Below, piece after piece: positions 11,524 to 20,077 of a DNA stretch of 64,000 nucleotides. The translations under genes and the position numbers were made by a program. The stretch covers positions 558,001 through 622,000 of the forward strand of contig NZ_BAABEX010000007.1 of NCBI RefSeq assembly GCF_039540375.1. The letters are read 5' to 3'. The notes beneath the pieces are model-generated. The model saw only the letters and a list, made by a program, of their open reading frames with translations, was not told the DNA's origin and ran no database searches. The stretch comes from Acidovorax_G lacteus (GTDB lineage Bacteria > Pseudomonadota > Gammaproteobacteria > Burkholderiales > Burkholderiaceae_C). Each line of letters begins with the position of its first letter. The stretch's first letter is position 1.

Positions 11524-12516
11524 ATGCTTCGCCAACTGCTCTCTTTGTCCGTGCTGTCGTTTGCCCTGGGCAGCACCGCCTTCGCACAGACCGCCCCTGC
11601 CGCCACGGCCGCGGGTGCCTACCCCAACAAGCCCGTGCGCCTGATCGTGCCCTTCCCGCCCGGCGGCGGCACCGACATCCTCTCGCGCCTGGTGGCCACC
11701 AAGCTCACCGAACATGCCAAATGGACCGTGGTGGCCGACAACAAGGCTGGCGCGGGCGGCACCATTGGCATCACCGAAGCCGTGAAGGCCGCGCCCACGG
11801 GCTACGACCTGGTGATGGGCCAGAAGGACAACCTGGTCATCGGCCCCTGGCTCTACAAAAACCTGCCCTGGGACCCGACCCGGGACCTGACCGCCATCGC
11901 CCACGTGGCCTACACGCCGGTCATCATCGCCACCAGCGCCAACTCCAAGTTCAAAACCCTGGCCGACGTGGTGGCCGCCGCCAAGGCCGCGCCGGGCACC
12001 GTCACCTACGGATCGCCTGGCAATGGCACATCGATCCACCTGGCAGGTGACCTGTTTGAAAAGGCTGCCGGCATCAAGCTCAGCCACGTGCCCTACAAGG
12101 GCTCCAACCCGGCCTTGATGGACGCGCTGGCCGGCAACGTGGACCTGCTGGTCTCGTCGGTGCCCTCGGCCATGGCCCAGATCAAGGCCGGCAAGCTGCG
12201 CCCGCTGGCCGTGACCTCGGCCAAGCGCAGTTCGTCGCTGCCCGACGTACCCACCGTGGCCGAATCGGGTTTCAAGGACTTTGACGTGAGCACCTGGTAC
12301 GGCGTGTTCGCCCCGGCCGGTACGCCCGCCGCTGTGGTGAGCGCAGTGAACGCCGAAGTCAACAAACTGCTGGCCATGGCCGACGTGCGCGCCGCCATTC
12401 AGGCACAAGGCGCCGAGCCCGAAGCCATGAGCGCTGCGCAATTTGCCACCCTGCTCAAAACCGACCACGCCAAGTGGAAGGGCATCGTCGAGGCCTCGGG
12501 CGCCAAGATCGAATGA
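11524..12516 (+). CDS. Bug-family periplasmic solute-binding protein (TctC-like)
   Basis: A 330-residue exported binding protein of the tripartite tricarboxylate transporter/Bug family, very abundant in Comamonadaceae and Bordetella. The signal peptide covers residues 1-22 (LLSLSVLSFALGSTAFAQ). The mature part opens with YPNKPVRLIVPFPPGGGTDILSR, the family hallmark, and continues with NKAGAGGTIG, GSPGNGTSIHLAGDLFE and VPYKGSNPALMDALAGNVD. No tctA or tctB membrane genes are adjacent, which is usual for orphan Bug genes. GGAG lies about 11 nt before the ATG. The ligand, probably a carboxylate, cannot be named. Confidence 0.93.
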   Translation: MLRQLLSLSVLSFALGSTAFAQTAPAATAAGAYPNKPVRLIVPFPPGGGTDILSRLVATKLTEHAKWTVVADNKAGAGGTIGITEAVKAAPTGYDLVMGQKDNLVIGPWLYKNLPWDPTRDLTAIAHVAYTPVIIATSANSKFKTLADVVAAAKAAPGTVTYGSPGNGTSIHLAGDLFEKAAGIKLSHVPYKGSNPALMDALAGNVDLLVSSVPSAMAQIKAGKLRPLAVTSAKRSSSLPDVPTVAESGFKDFDVSTWYGVFAPAGTPAAVVSAVNAEVNKLLAMADVRAAIQAQGAEPEAMSAAQFATLLKTDHAKWKGIVEASGAKIE

Positions 12517-12551
12517 CGCCTTTCTGAACCACGCTGTTCCAAGCGCAAGCA

Positions 12552-12577
12552 AAAACGGCTCCCGCGGGAGCCGTTTT
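12552..12577. terminator. Bidirectional terminator between convergent genes
   Basis: A perfect 26-bp palindrome (arms AAAACGGCTCCCG and CGGGAGCCGTTTT) with A-runs on one side and T-runs on the other lies between the Bug gene (+) and the universal stress gene (-). It can serve both. Confidence 0.92.
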
Positions 12578-12597
12578 GCATGGAGCCTGTGGTGGGC

Positions 12598-13035
12598 TCA
12601 GTCGCGCACCACCAGCACCGGCACATGTACCACGCCCAGCACGCGCTGCGTCACGCTGCCCAGCACCAGGCGCTCCAGGCCCCTGCGGCCGTGCGAACCC
12701 ATCACGATCAGGTCTGCGCCCGAGCTTTCGACCGCCCGCACGATGCCCTCGTGCACCGCATGGCCTTCGCCGATCACGGTGGTCACGGCCACGCCTGCGT
12801 CGGCCATGGCCTGCTTGGTGGCGTCAAGCGCCACATTGGCCTCCGCAGTGGCGGCGCTGATGTACTGCGCCTGCCCATAAGCAAAGTCGGCACCGACGCC
12901 CGTGAACGGGTACGGGTCGATCACATACACGGCCGTAACGGCGCTGCCGAAGGCCTTGGCCAGCCCCGCAGCCTTCGAGACTGCGAGCATCGACGTGGGC
13001 GATCCGTCCACGGGAACCAGAATGTGCTTGAACAT
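12598..13035 (-). CDS. Universal stress protein (UspA family, ATP-binding type)
   Basis: A 145-residue single-domain UspA protein. The start MFKHILVPVDGSPTS and the C-terminal GSHGRRGLERLVLGSVTQRVL carry the G-2x-G-9x-G(S/T) ATP-binding pattern of the ATP-binding subgroup. AGGAG precedes the ATG. An FNR/ANR-type box lies about 81 bp upstream, which suggests induction when oxygen runs out, as known for several Usp proteins in proteobacteria. It converges on the Bug gene across a shared terminator. Confidence 0.94.
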   Translation of the reverse strand: MFKHILVPVDGSPTSMLAVSKAAGLAKAFGSAVTAVYVIDPYPFTGVGADFAYGQAQYISAATAEANVALDATKQAMADAGVAVTTVIGEGHAVHEGIVRAVESSGADLIVMGSHGRRGLERLVLGSVTQRVLGVVHVPVLVVRD

Positions 13036-13115
13036 GGTGCTTCTCTCCTTGGTTGATGGGGCGGCGGGTTGTGCCCGCTCAGTTGCGAGTGTGTGCGCAT
13101 GCCCCGGCCGACATC

Positions 13116-13129
13116 TTGATTCGCATCAA
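13116..13129 (-). promoter_or_regulatory. FNR/ANR box upstream of the universal stress gene
   Basis: TTGATTCGCATCAA is a perfect match to the FNR/Anr/Dnr palindrome TTGAT-N4-ATCAA. Its centre lies about 87 bp before the universal stress ATG. If it acts at the usual -41.5 position, transcription would start near 13081. It is palindromic, but the only nearby gene starting downstream of it is the stress gene on the minus strand. Confidence 0.75.
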
Positions 13130-13183
13130 ATGTCGCCGCTGCCGTCCCCGGGAAAGAAATGCAAGCTCTGGTAACGACCGTGC

Positions 13184-13945
13184 TCAGGTCGGCGCGTCGG
13201 CCCCCTGGAAACCCTTGCGCCGCAGCGTGACCACCAGGGTGTCGCGGTATCCACCGGCCGCCGTGGGCTGGATGGGGGTGGTCTCGTGGATCATGCGCGC
13301 ATCGTCGAGCAGCAGCAGCGACCAAGGCTCGGTGAGCGTGAAGCGCTGACCCGCAGGACCAGCGGCCTCGAAGATGCGTGTTTCGCCGCCCTTCACGTCG
13401 TGGCGCGCCACCAGAAACACGGCCACCAGATCAACGCCGTCGCGGTGCGCGCCCTCGGGCGTGGGCCGGCCAATGCCATCGGTGGTGTCGATGCGGAACT
13501 GGTGCGCCTCGACAAACCAGCGCTCGGCCGGGCCCTGGGGTGCAAACACGGCGTCGCAGGTGGCTGCCAGGGCCTGCAGCAGTGCGGGCCAGGCCGGAGA
13601 CTCCAGCGTGCGCGGCTCCATGGGCGCAAACATGCGCTCCATGCCGCCGTGCAGCGCGTTGTATTCCACCGGCTGCCAGTGCGCACGGTGCGGCGCCTGG
13701 CTCACCTGGCCCTGCTCCACCACAAAGCAGCTGTGGCGGCGGCGGCGGTAGCGGCCACCGTCGCGCAGGTAGTCGTCAGGAGGCAAGGCGTGCCAGTCGG
13801 CCTGGCGGTCCAGCAGCGCGGTCAGCTCGCAACCGGCCCACGCGGCCACATCGGCGGGCGAAAGCACGGCAAAACCGCGACTGGTCAATTGGGACGCCAC
13901 ATGGGCGGGCGCCGTGTACGGAGGGGGAAAGCTGACCTGGGGCAT
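13184..13945 (-). CDS. 2OG-Fe(II) dioxygenase family protein
   Basis: A 253-residue protein with features of the 2OG-Fe dioxygenase family that includes BsmA-like proteins. A likely metal facial triad is the HxD in GAHRDGVDLVAVFLVARHD and a distal histidine in DDARMIHETTPI, followed by the arginine of YRDTLVVTLRRK that would bind 2-oxoglutarate. The RRRRHSCFVV segment is also typical. It was probably a free-standing hydroxylase of an amino acid or small peptide. Substrate unknown; it is flanked by the stress gene promoter region and by a secreted protein gene on the same strand. Confidence 0.78.
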   Translation of the reverse strand: MPQVSFPPPYTAPAHVASQLTSRGFAVLSPADVAAWAGCELTALLDRQADWHALPPDDYLRDGGRYRRRRHSCFVVEQGQVSQAPHRAHWQPVEYNALHGGMERMFAPMEPRTLESPAWPALLQALAATCDAVFAPQGPAERWFVEAHQFRIDTTDGIGRPTPEGAHRDGVDLVAVFLVARHDVKGGETRIFEAAGPAGQRFTLTEPWSLLLLDDARMIHETTPIQPTAAGGYRDTLVVTLRRKGFQGADAPT

Positions 13946-14039
13946 AGAAGCCCGAGCTTACCGCGCTGCGGCATCGGGCGCTGCTGCACGGGCACTGCGG
14001 GCATCGGCACAGCCCGGAGACTGCGCCGGCAAGACCGGC

Positions 14040-14486
14040 TCAGTCGTCGTGCTTGCCATGGCCCTTGCCGCGTCCGTGGCCATCTTCGTGGCCCTTGCCT
14101 CGACCCGGCCCACGGTGGTCGTCACCGCGCGCATGACCAAGCGGGCCGCCCTTGCCGCCCGCGTGTGGCTCCTTCACAAAGTACACGGGCTGGTGGCAGG
14201 CGTTGTACTTGGCACAGTGCTTGGGCCAGTTCTTGGCGTGGCCTGGCGGCACGTACAGGTACGCGGGTGCCATGGCCACGCCTGGCCCCGGGCGGTGCAC
14301 GATGACCGGCTCGGCATACCAAAGCGGCGGCGGCGGGGCGTTGCCGATCTGCACCCGGCCGTACACACCCGGCGTGATCTCGCCGCTGATCGTGGCACTG
14401 ATACTTTGCGCACCGGCAGGCCCCCACACGGTGGCAGCCACCGCCCCCATGCCTGCGAGCCAGGAAAGACGAGAAAAAGACAACAT
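14040..14486 (-). CDS. Secreted protein with a Gly/His/Lys/Asp-rich tail, function unknown
   Basis: A 148-residue protein with a signal peptide (residues 1-26, ending GPAGAQ). The mature part begins SISATISGEITPGVYGRVQIG, then PPPPLWYAEPVIVHRP, then a conserved-looking HAKNWPKHCAKYNACHQPVYFVKE block. The last 40 residues are a low-complexity run of Gly, His, Lys, Asp and Arg. Similar small exported proteins of unknown role are common in Comamonadaceae. The two cysteines in KHCAKYNACHQ and the histidine-rich tail could bind metal, which is only a suggestion. Start ATG 14486 with GGAG upstream; a longer in-frame start to 14729 lacks any protein-like features. Confidence 0.75.
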   Translation of the reverse strand: MLSFSRLSWLAGMGAVAATVWGPAGAQSISATISGEITPGVYGRVQIGNAPPPPLWYAEPVIVHRPGPGVAMAPAYLYVPPGHAKNWPKHCAKYNACHQPVYFVKEPHAGGKGGPLGHARGDDHRGPGRGKGHEDGHGRGKGHGKHDD

Positions 14487-14683
14487 GCAGCACTCCGGTC
14501 GAAGGCCCTGATTGTCGTCACCCAACCGCCGCGGGATGTCACCGCAGCCCCCTATTTGTAACAACAGGCACACCCCACGCGACACGCACCAGCGGCGATA
14601 CCGGCAACGCTGCGCTGGGGGCGTTTCGCAGGCCCGGGGCACGGTGTAGCATTCGGTAACACACAGCCCAGGAGACACCGCCC

Positions 14684-15052
14684 ATGCCTTACGAACGCCG
14701 TCACTACGTGCGGGTCCACTTCGATGCACCGGCGCTGCTGACCACCCAGCGCGACGCCTTCAGCGTGCAGGTGCTGGACTTGTCGCTCAAAGGGGCCCTG
14801 GTGCGCATGCCGGTCGAAACCGCATTGGAGCCTGGCACGCTGTGCCAGCTGACCATGCCGCTGGCCGATTCGGGCAACCACATCGCCATGAGCACCGAGG
14901 TGGCCCACCTGCAGGGCACCCACACGGGGCTGCTGTGCAAGTCCATCGATCTGGACAGCGTCACGCACCTGCGGCGGCTCATTGAGCTGCAGTTGGGCGA
15001 CCCGGCCCTGCTGGAGCGCGACCTGGCCGAGCTGATCCAGGCCCAGAACTGA
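14684..15052 (+). CDS. PilZ domain protein (c-di-GMP receptor)
   Basis: A 122-residue stand-alone PilZ protein. Both c-di-GMP-binding motifs are visible: RxxxR as R6-H-Y-V-R10 and D/NxSxxG as D32-L-S-L-K-G37. It is therefore likely to bind c-di-GMP and act on a partner, for example in motility or adhesion. A TAGCAT -10-like box lies at 14647-14652 and AGGAG about 12 nt before the ATG. It converges on the catalase-like gene with a 31-bp gap that can fold into a GC-rich hairpin. It fits with the several c-di-GMP enzymes further along. Confidence 0.92.
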   Translation: MPYERRHYVRVHFDAPALLTTQRDAFSVQVLDLSLKGALVRMPVETALEPGTLCQLTMPLADSGNHIAMSTEVAHLQGTHTGLLCKSIDLDSVTHLRRLIELQLGDPALLERDLAELIQAQN

Positions 15053-15083
15053 TGCGGCAGCGGCGGGTGCACCGCCGCCCGGC

Positions 15084-16079
15084 TCAGGCCACGCCGCGGC
15101 CCTGCTGGCTCGCGTAGTACACCACCTTGCGTGCGCGCTGCACCTCGCCCAGCGGCCGATGTGCGGCCAGCGCCTGCCAGGGGTCGAACACACTGCCCTC
15201 GACCTGCGTGGCAAACGCCTGTGCGGCGGCACTGTCCAGGTTCTGCTGCGGCAGCGCGAGCTTTGCCACGGTGGTGTAGGGCGTGGGCCAATCCACCGAG
15301 GCGTCTTCAATGGGCGTGATCGCTTCGCTCGCAAAGTACTGCAACTGCAGATCCCAGTGCAACGACCCGGCGCGCAGGCGGCGGGCCATGTCGGCGCCCC
15401 AGTCCTTGGCAGCAGCCTCGTCGGGTGCGCCGTTGGACGCCGCAGGCACCAGCCGCACCCGCACTGCGTAGGGCCCACAAGCGATTGGCGCAGCACTGTA
15501 GAAGGCCTGCGTGGCAAAACCGCCAAACGGCCGACCCACGGTGCGCTTGAACTTGGCCAGCTCGCGCGGCAGCGCCCAAAGCCCGTGCGTACGCACCAGA
15601 TGGCCCAGCAAGGCCGCCGGACCGCGCGCGGCCGCTTCGACCAACGCGACAAAGGGCCCCGTGGTGGCAAAGGCAAACGCCTCCTGGTTGATGAGCGCGA
15701 AATCCTGGCTGGGCGTGGCATCGCCGCCCAGGGCCGAAGGCCCCTGCACGCCCAGCACCCGCAACGCGAAGCCGCGGATGTCGGGCACCCGGTCGGGCGC
15801 ACGGTCCAGCCCGCCGTTGGACAGCCGCACCCAGGTGGCGTACGTGCCCGGCTGGGCAAACAGCCCATGCCGCGCAAAGTCGGGCAGATCGCCCAGCACC
15901 TGCAGCGTGCCCTGCAGGGCGGCCAGCGGTTTGCGGTGCAGCGTGCGCCCCGGGCCATAGCGCTGTGCGCGCTGGGCCTGGATGGCGGCAAAGCGCCGCG
16001 CATAGTCGGCAAAGCGCTCGGGTTCGTCGGCACCGATGCGTTCGGCCCAGTCGGTGCTGGGCAGGGGAATGGCGGTCAT
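15084..16079 (-). CDS. Catalase-family (SrpA-like) haem protein
   Basis: A 331-residue protein with the short catalase-fold layout: RTLHRKPLAALQGTLQVL, then TYATWVRLSNG (catalase VRFSN-type strand), DIRGFALRVLGVQG, DFALINQEAFAF, and the C-terminal HRPLGEVQRARKVVY segment. It is shorter than true catalases (about 480 or more residues), like the SrpA-type proteins found in many proteobacteria, some of which are peroxidases. The ATG at 16079 has GAGAGGG upstream; a TTG further up is possible. It stands alone upstream of an acyl-CoA ligase on the same strand, separated by 64 bp. Activity has not been shown for most relatives. Confidence 0.8.
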   Translation of the reverse strand: MTAIPLPSTDWAERIGADEPERFADYARRFAAIQAQRAQRYGPGRTLHRKPLAALQGTLQVLGDLPDFARHGLFAQPGTYATWVRLSNGGLDRAPDRVPDIRGFALRVLGVQGPSALGGDATPSQDFALINQEAFAFATTGPFVALVEAAARGPAALLGHLVRTHGLWALPRELAKFKRTVGRPFGGFATQAFYSAAPIACGPYAVRVRLVPAASNGAPDEAAAKDWGADMARRLRAGSLHWDLQLQYFASEAITPIEDASVDWPTPYTTVAKLALPQQNLDSAAAQAFATQVEGSVFDPWQALAAHRPLGEVQRARKVVYYASQQGRGVA

Positions 16080-16143
16080 GCGAGGCCCTCTCAATGGTCG
16101 TGCAGAACCAGTGTAGGGGCCTGTGGGCCGGTCGGCCAGCGGC

Positions 16144-17832
16144 TTATGACTTGGCCTCGGCCTCCTGCAGCGCGCGCCACATCACCTTGCCGCTGCCGCT
16201 CTTGGGCAGTGCGTCGGCAAACTGCACGATGCGCGGCACCTTGTACACGGCCATGTTCTCGCGGCACCAGTCGATGATCTGCTGCTCGGTGGTGTCTTTG
16301 TGCGTGGCACGCAGCACCACCACGGCCTTCACCGTTTCACCGCGGTAGGCGTCGCGCGCCGCAATCACGCAGGCCTCCTGGATGGCGGGGTGGCGGAACA
16401 TCAGCGCCTCGACCTCGGCGGGCCAGACCTTGAAGCCGCTCGCGTTGATCATGCGCTTGAGCCGGTCGGTGAGGAAGAAGTAGCCGTCTTCGTCCATGCG
16501 CCCCAGGTCGCCCGAGCGGAAGAAGCGCTTGCCGTCCAGCTCGATGAAGGCCGAGGCCGTGGCGTCGGGCCGCTTCCAGTAGCCGTCGAACACCTCAGGG
16601 CCGTGGATGATGATTTCACCCTGCTCGCCCACGGGCACCTCCTGCAGCGTGTCGGGGTCGATTACGCGCGCATCGGTGCTCATGAACGGAATGCCCAGGC
16701 ACTGCTGCTTGGGGTGGTCGGGCGGGTTCGAGTGCGAGGGCGCAGCGGTTTCGGTCAGGCCGTAGCCCTCGGCGTAGCGCAGGCCGTACTGCTCCTGCAG
16801 GCGCTGGGCCACAGCCTGCGGCATGGCCGCGCCACCGCCGCCGATATAGACCAGGCTGGAGAGGTCGTAGCTCGCAAAGTGCGGGCTGCCCAACAGGTCG
16901 ATGATCATCGTCGGGATGTTCGTCCAGTTCGTCACCTGGTAGCGCGAAATCAGCCGCCCGGCCAGGTCGCGGTCCCAGCGCGGCATCAGCACCATGGTGG
17001 CCCCGGCGTAGATCGACGCGTGCATCACGCTGACCATGCCGGTGATGTGGAACATGGGCACCACGGCCAGGGTCACGTTGTCGGCGCTGCCCGAGCCCCA
17101 CAGGCTGCTGGACACCGCGTTGTGCATGATGCTGCGGTGCGGGTGTATGCAGCCCTTGGGCAGGCCGGTGGTGCCGCTGGTGTAGGGCAGGATGGCCAGG
17201 TCGGCCGAACCCGCCGTGCACGGGGCCAGCGCTGCCGTGCAGGCCAGTGCCTGCGGCCAGGCGTGCACCTGCCCCCCCTGCAGCGCGGGGGCCGGGTGCT
17301 GTGTGGTCAGCCAGGGCAGCCAGGCCTCGGGCGGGGCGTCGGGCCCGCTCACGCTGGCATCGAACGCGTCGGTGAAATGCGTGACCAGCAGGTGCGCCAG
17401 CCCCTGCCCTGCGGGCAGCGCGTTGCTGGCCTGGGCCAGCTCGGCCGCGAGGTCGGCCGTGGTGATGGCCACGCGCGCATCGGGGTCGGTGATGTAGTGC
17501 TTGAGCTCCTCGGCCCGGTTCATCGGGTTCACGGGCACCACCACCGCATCGGCCCGCAGGATGGCGAAATGCGCCATCACAAGCTGTGGGCAGTTCTGCA
17601 TGCACAGCACCACGCGGTCGCCCTTGCGCACACCCAGCGACACGAGGTACGCGGCGATGCGTTCAGCGCCTTCGGCCAGCGCCTGGTAGCTCAGCGCCCG
17701 GCCAAAAAACTGCAGGGCCGTTTTGTGTGGATAGCGGCGTGCGTTGGTGGCCAGGTTGTCCCACAGCGAGGTGGCGGGCACGGTGATGGAATGTGGCAGG
17801 CGGCGGGGCCAGAACTGGTGGTGCGGGCGCAT
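16144..17832 (-). CDS. AMP-dependent acyl-CoA synthetase (fatty-acid-CoA ligase type)
   Basis: A 562-residue ANL-superfamily ligase that activates a carboxylic acid via an acyl-adenylate and then forms the CoA thioester. Core motifs are intact: the phosphate loop YTSGTTGLPKGC, YAEGYGLTET, FFRSGDLGRMDEDGYF, and the C-terminal catalytic lysine in LPKSGSGKVMWRAL. The hinge reads DRLKRMINASGFKVWPAEVE. The overall pattern is of medium/long-chain fatty acid ligases. Start ATG 17832 with AGGAG; about 90 upstream in-frame codons have no family similarity. Chain-length preference cannot be told. Confidence 0.93.
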   Translation of the reverse strand: MRPHHQFWPRRLPHSITVPATSLWDNLATNARRYPHKTALQFFGRALSYQALAEGAERIAAYLVSLGVRKGDRVVLCMQNCPQLVMAHFAILRADAVVVPVNPMNRAEELKHYITDPDARVAITTADLAAELAQASNALPAGQGLAHLLVTHFTDAFDASVSGPDAPPEAWLPWLTTQHPAPALQGGQVHAWPQALACTAALAPCTAGSADLAILPYTSGTTGLPKGCIHPHRSIMHNAVSSSLWGSGSADNVTLAVVPMFHITGMVSVMHASIYAGATMVLMPRWDRDLAGRLISRYQVTNWTNIPTMIIDLLGSPHFASYDLSSLVYIGGGGAAMPQAVAQRLQEQYGLRYAEGYGLTETAAPSHSNPPDHPKQQCLGIPFMSTDARVIDPDTLQEVPVGEQGEIIIHGPEVFDGYWKRPDATASAFIELDGKRFFRSGDLGRMDEDGYFFLTDRLKRMINASGFKVWPAEVEALMFRHPAIQEACVIAARDAYRGETVKAVVVLRATHKDTTEQQIIDWCRENMAVYKVPRIVQFADALPKSGSGKVMWRALQEAEAKS

Positions 17833-17999
17833 GGGCGGCAGGTCTCCTGTGTTTTGGAGTGCAAGCCTAGGCGCGCCGCGCGGCGGGGGCAATGGGGCCG
17901 CGCCGCAGGGGCGTCGCCAACGTGACGGCCGGCTCACACCGGCAGCACGCGTGGTCTCGGGCAGCGCCCGTGCCCACGGGCCTTGCGGGCTGCCAGGCC

Positions 18000-19715
18000 C
18001 TAGCCACCCGACGCAGGTGGGGACACACGCTCCAGCACATGCGCGGCCATGCCGCGGGCCAGTTCGTGCTCGCCCACAAACACCTCGCCCAGGCCTTCCT
18101 GGCGCAGCCATTCGGCCTCTTCGGCGCTGTGGGTGCGCAGCACGACTTCAATGCCTGGATTCAGCGTGCGCGCAATCTCGACCATGCGGCGCACGTCCAC
18201 CGTGTCGGGAATCGCCACCACCAGCATGGCGGCGCGGGCAATGTGGCCCTGCACCAGCACCTCGGGCGTGGCGGCGTCGCCGCTGACCGCGGCCAGCCCG
18301 TCCTGGCGCAACGCGTTGACCAGCTCACGGTTCTGCTCCACCACCACCAGCGGAATGCCGCGCTCGCGCAGCGCCCGCGCAATGCGGCGGCCCACGCGGC
18401 CGTAACCCACCAGCACCACCTGGCCACTCAGCAGGCGGTGGTCGGTGCTCATGGGCAGCTCGGCCAGCGGGTCGTCGCGCATCTCCAGGCGGCGGGCCAG
18501 CGCTGAGCGCGCCAGCACCCAGCGGCGCAGCGGCTCGATGGCGGAAAACACCGCGGCGTTGGCCGCAATCGAGATCAGCGCCCCGGCCAACACCAGGCTT
18601 TGCCCCTCTTTGGGCAGCAGGCCCAGCGCCACGCCCAGCCCGGCCAGAATGAACGAGAACTCGCCAATCTGCGCGAGGCTTGCGCCCACCGTGAGCGCCG
18701 TATTGAGCGGATAGCGAAAAGCCAGCACCAGCGCCACCGCAGCCATCGTCTTGCCCACCAGAATGATGGCCACCACCGCCAGCAGCTTGAGCGGCTCGTT
18801 CCACACCACGGCCGGGTCGAACAGCATGCCCACCGACACAAAGAACAACACCGCAAACGCATCGCGCAGGGGCAGCGATTCGTCGGCCGCGCGGTGGCTG
18901 AACTCCGACTCGCGCATCATCATTCCGGCAAAAAACGCCCCGAGCGCAAACGACACATCGAACAGCTGGGCCGCTCCAAAGGCCACGCCTACGGCAATGG
19001 CCACCACGCCCAGCGTGAACAGCTCCTGCGAGCCCGTGCGCGCCACCCACCACAGCAGCTTGGGCAGCAGCCGCCGCCCCACCACCAGCATCAGCACGAT
19101 AAAGGCCGTGACCTTGGCCAGCGTGATGCCCACCGTGGTCCAGATCTCGCGCGCCTCCGGCGCAGGTCCGGCATCGCCCCCGTGGGCCTTGAGCAGCCCT
19201 GCCAGAGCAGGCAGCAGCACCAGCACCATGACCATGACCAGATCTTCCACCACCAGCCAGCCCACGGCGATCTGCCCGTTGACCGACTTGAGCAGCCCCT
19301 TGGATTCGAGCGCGCGCAGCAGCACCACCGTGCTCGCCACCGACAGGCACAGCCCGAACACCACCGCCCCGCCCGGACTCCAGCCCCACCACAGCGCCAC
19401 GCCAGCGCCCAGGGCTGTGGCCACCGCAATCTGCACGATGGCCCCGGGCACGGCAATCGCCTTCACGGCCATCAGGTCCTTGAGCGAGAAATGCAGGCCC
19501 ACGCCAAACATCAGCAGCATCACGCCGATCTCAGCCAACTGGCTGGCCAGGCCCACATCGGCCACAAAGCCCGGGGTGGACGGCCCCACCACAATGCCCG
19601 CCAGCAAATAGCCCACCAGCGGCGGCATTTTGAAGCGCGTGGCCAGCAGCCCAAACACCATGGCCAGGCCAAAACCGGCGGCAATGGTGGCAATGAGGCT
19701 GACGTCGTGCGGCAT
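18000..19715 (-). CDS. ybaL: Monovalent cation:proton antiporter, KefB/YbaL (RosB) type
   Basis: A 571-residue inner-membrane CPA2 antiporter. About 12 hydrophobic segments fill residues 5-400, including PPLVGYLLAGIVVGP, GLCLSVASTVVLLRALE and FALGAFFAGMMMRESEFS. A cytoplasmic TrkA-N/RCK domain follows (GQVVLVGYGRVGRRIARAL, about 430-550), which binds nucleotide and gates the pore. There is no TrkA-C domain. It likely exports K+ or Na+ in exchange for H+. Start ATG 19715. It reads away from the restriction locus. The YbaL name rests on size and domain order. Confidence 0.9.
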   Translation of the reverse strand: MPHDVSLIATIAAGFGLAMVFGLLATRFKMPPLVGYLLAGIVVGPSTPGFVADVGLASQLAEIGVMLLMFGVGLHFSLKDLMAVKAIAVPGAIVQIAVATALGAGVALWWGWSPGGAVVFGLCLSVASTVVLLRALESKGLLKSVNGQIAVGWLVVEDLVMVMVLVLLPALAGLLKAHGGDAGPAPEAREIWTTVGITLAKVTAFIVLMLVVGRRLLPKLLWWVARTGSQELFTLGVVAIAVGVAFGAAQLFDVSFALGAFFAGMMMRESEFSHRAADESLPLRDAFAVLFFVSVGMLFDPAVVWNEPLKLLAVVAIILVGKTMAAVALVLAFRYPLNTALTVGASLAQIGEFSFILAGLGVALGLLPKEGQSLVLAGALISIAANAAVFSAIEPLRRWVLARSALARRLEMRDDPLAELPMSTDHRLLSGQVVLVGYGRVGRRIARALRERGIPLVVVEQNRELVNALRQDGLAAVSGDAATPEVLVQGHIARAAMLVVAIPDTVDVRRMVEIARTLNPGIEVVLRTHSAEEAEWLRQEGLGEVFVGEHELARGMAAHVLERVSPPASGG

Positions 19716-19873
19716 GGGGTGTTGGGATTGCGTGGAACTGGGGCTGGGGGCGGCGCAGAGGCAAAGCACGGGCCGTACCACCGTGCTGCCGAACTTAGCA
19801 TGTCCGGCTGGTGGGCGGTGTCGGCATTGCACCGAAGCCGCGCCATCGCAGCCCGGGCCCGGGCAGCGCATCG

Positions 19874-19936
19874 TTTGCTATTAATTTAATAGCTGCTCGT
19901 GCTTTACTTTCCTGCCTCACAGGCCGATTTGGTCTG
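19874..19936 (+). repeat. Interspersed repeat AGCTGCTCGTGCTT, copy 2
   Basis: Reads TTGCTATtaatttaATAGCTGCTCGTGCTTT and ends AGGCCGATTTGG. It sits upstream of the restriction locus. Confidence 0.85.
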
Positions 19937-20051
19937 TCATCTGGTGGTGCATGGAGCACAGACGCATCGCCTTGTGCCGCCTTGCCCCCAGGGCCTAGCC
20001 CCTGCCGCATGGCACGGCCATTTGAAGCTAGGAGAGCCCGACTGCGCCCCC

Positions 20052-20057
20052 TAGAAT
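20052..20057 (+). promoter_or_regulatory. Putative -10 box of the hsdR transcript
   Basis: TAGAAT lies 20 bp before the hsdR start, with the GGAGG ribosome-binding site (20066-20070) between. The mRNA leader would be only about 13 nt. No convincing -35 is present. Confidence 0.45.
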
Positions 20058-20077
20058 CGTCCGCCGGAGGACACCGG

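Larger units (their letters stand above)
19716..20077. other. 362-bp divergent intergenic region between the antiporter gene and hsdR
   Basis: This gap marks the left edge of the restriction island. It holds one interspersed repeat (19874-19936) and the hsdR promoter area with a TAGAAT box near the right end. No further gene is supported: the in-frame extension of hsdR into the gap has no family features. Confidence 0.7.
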
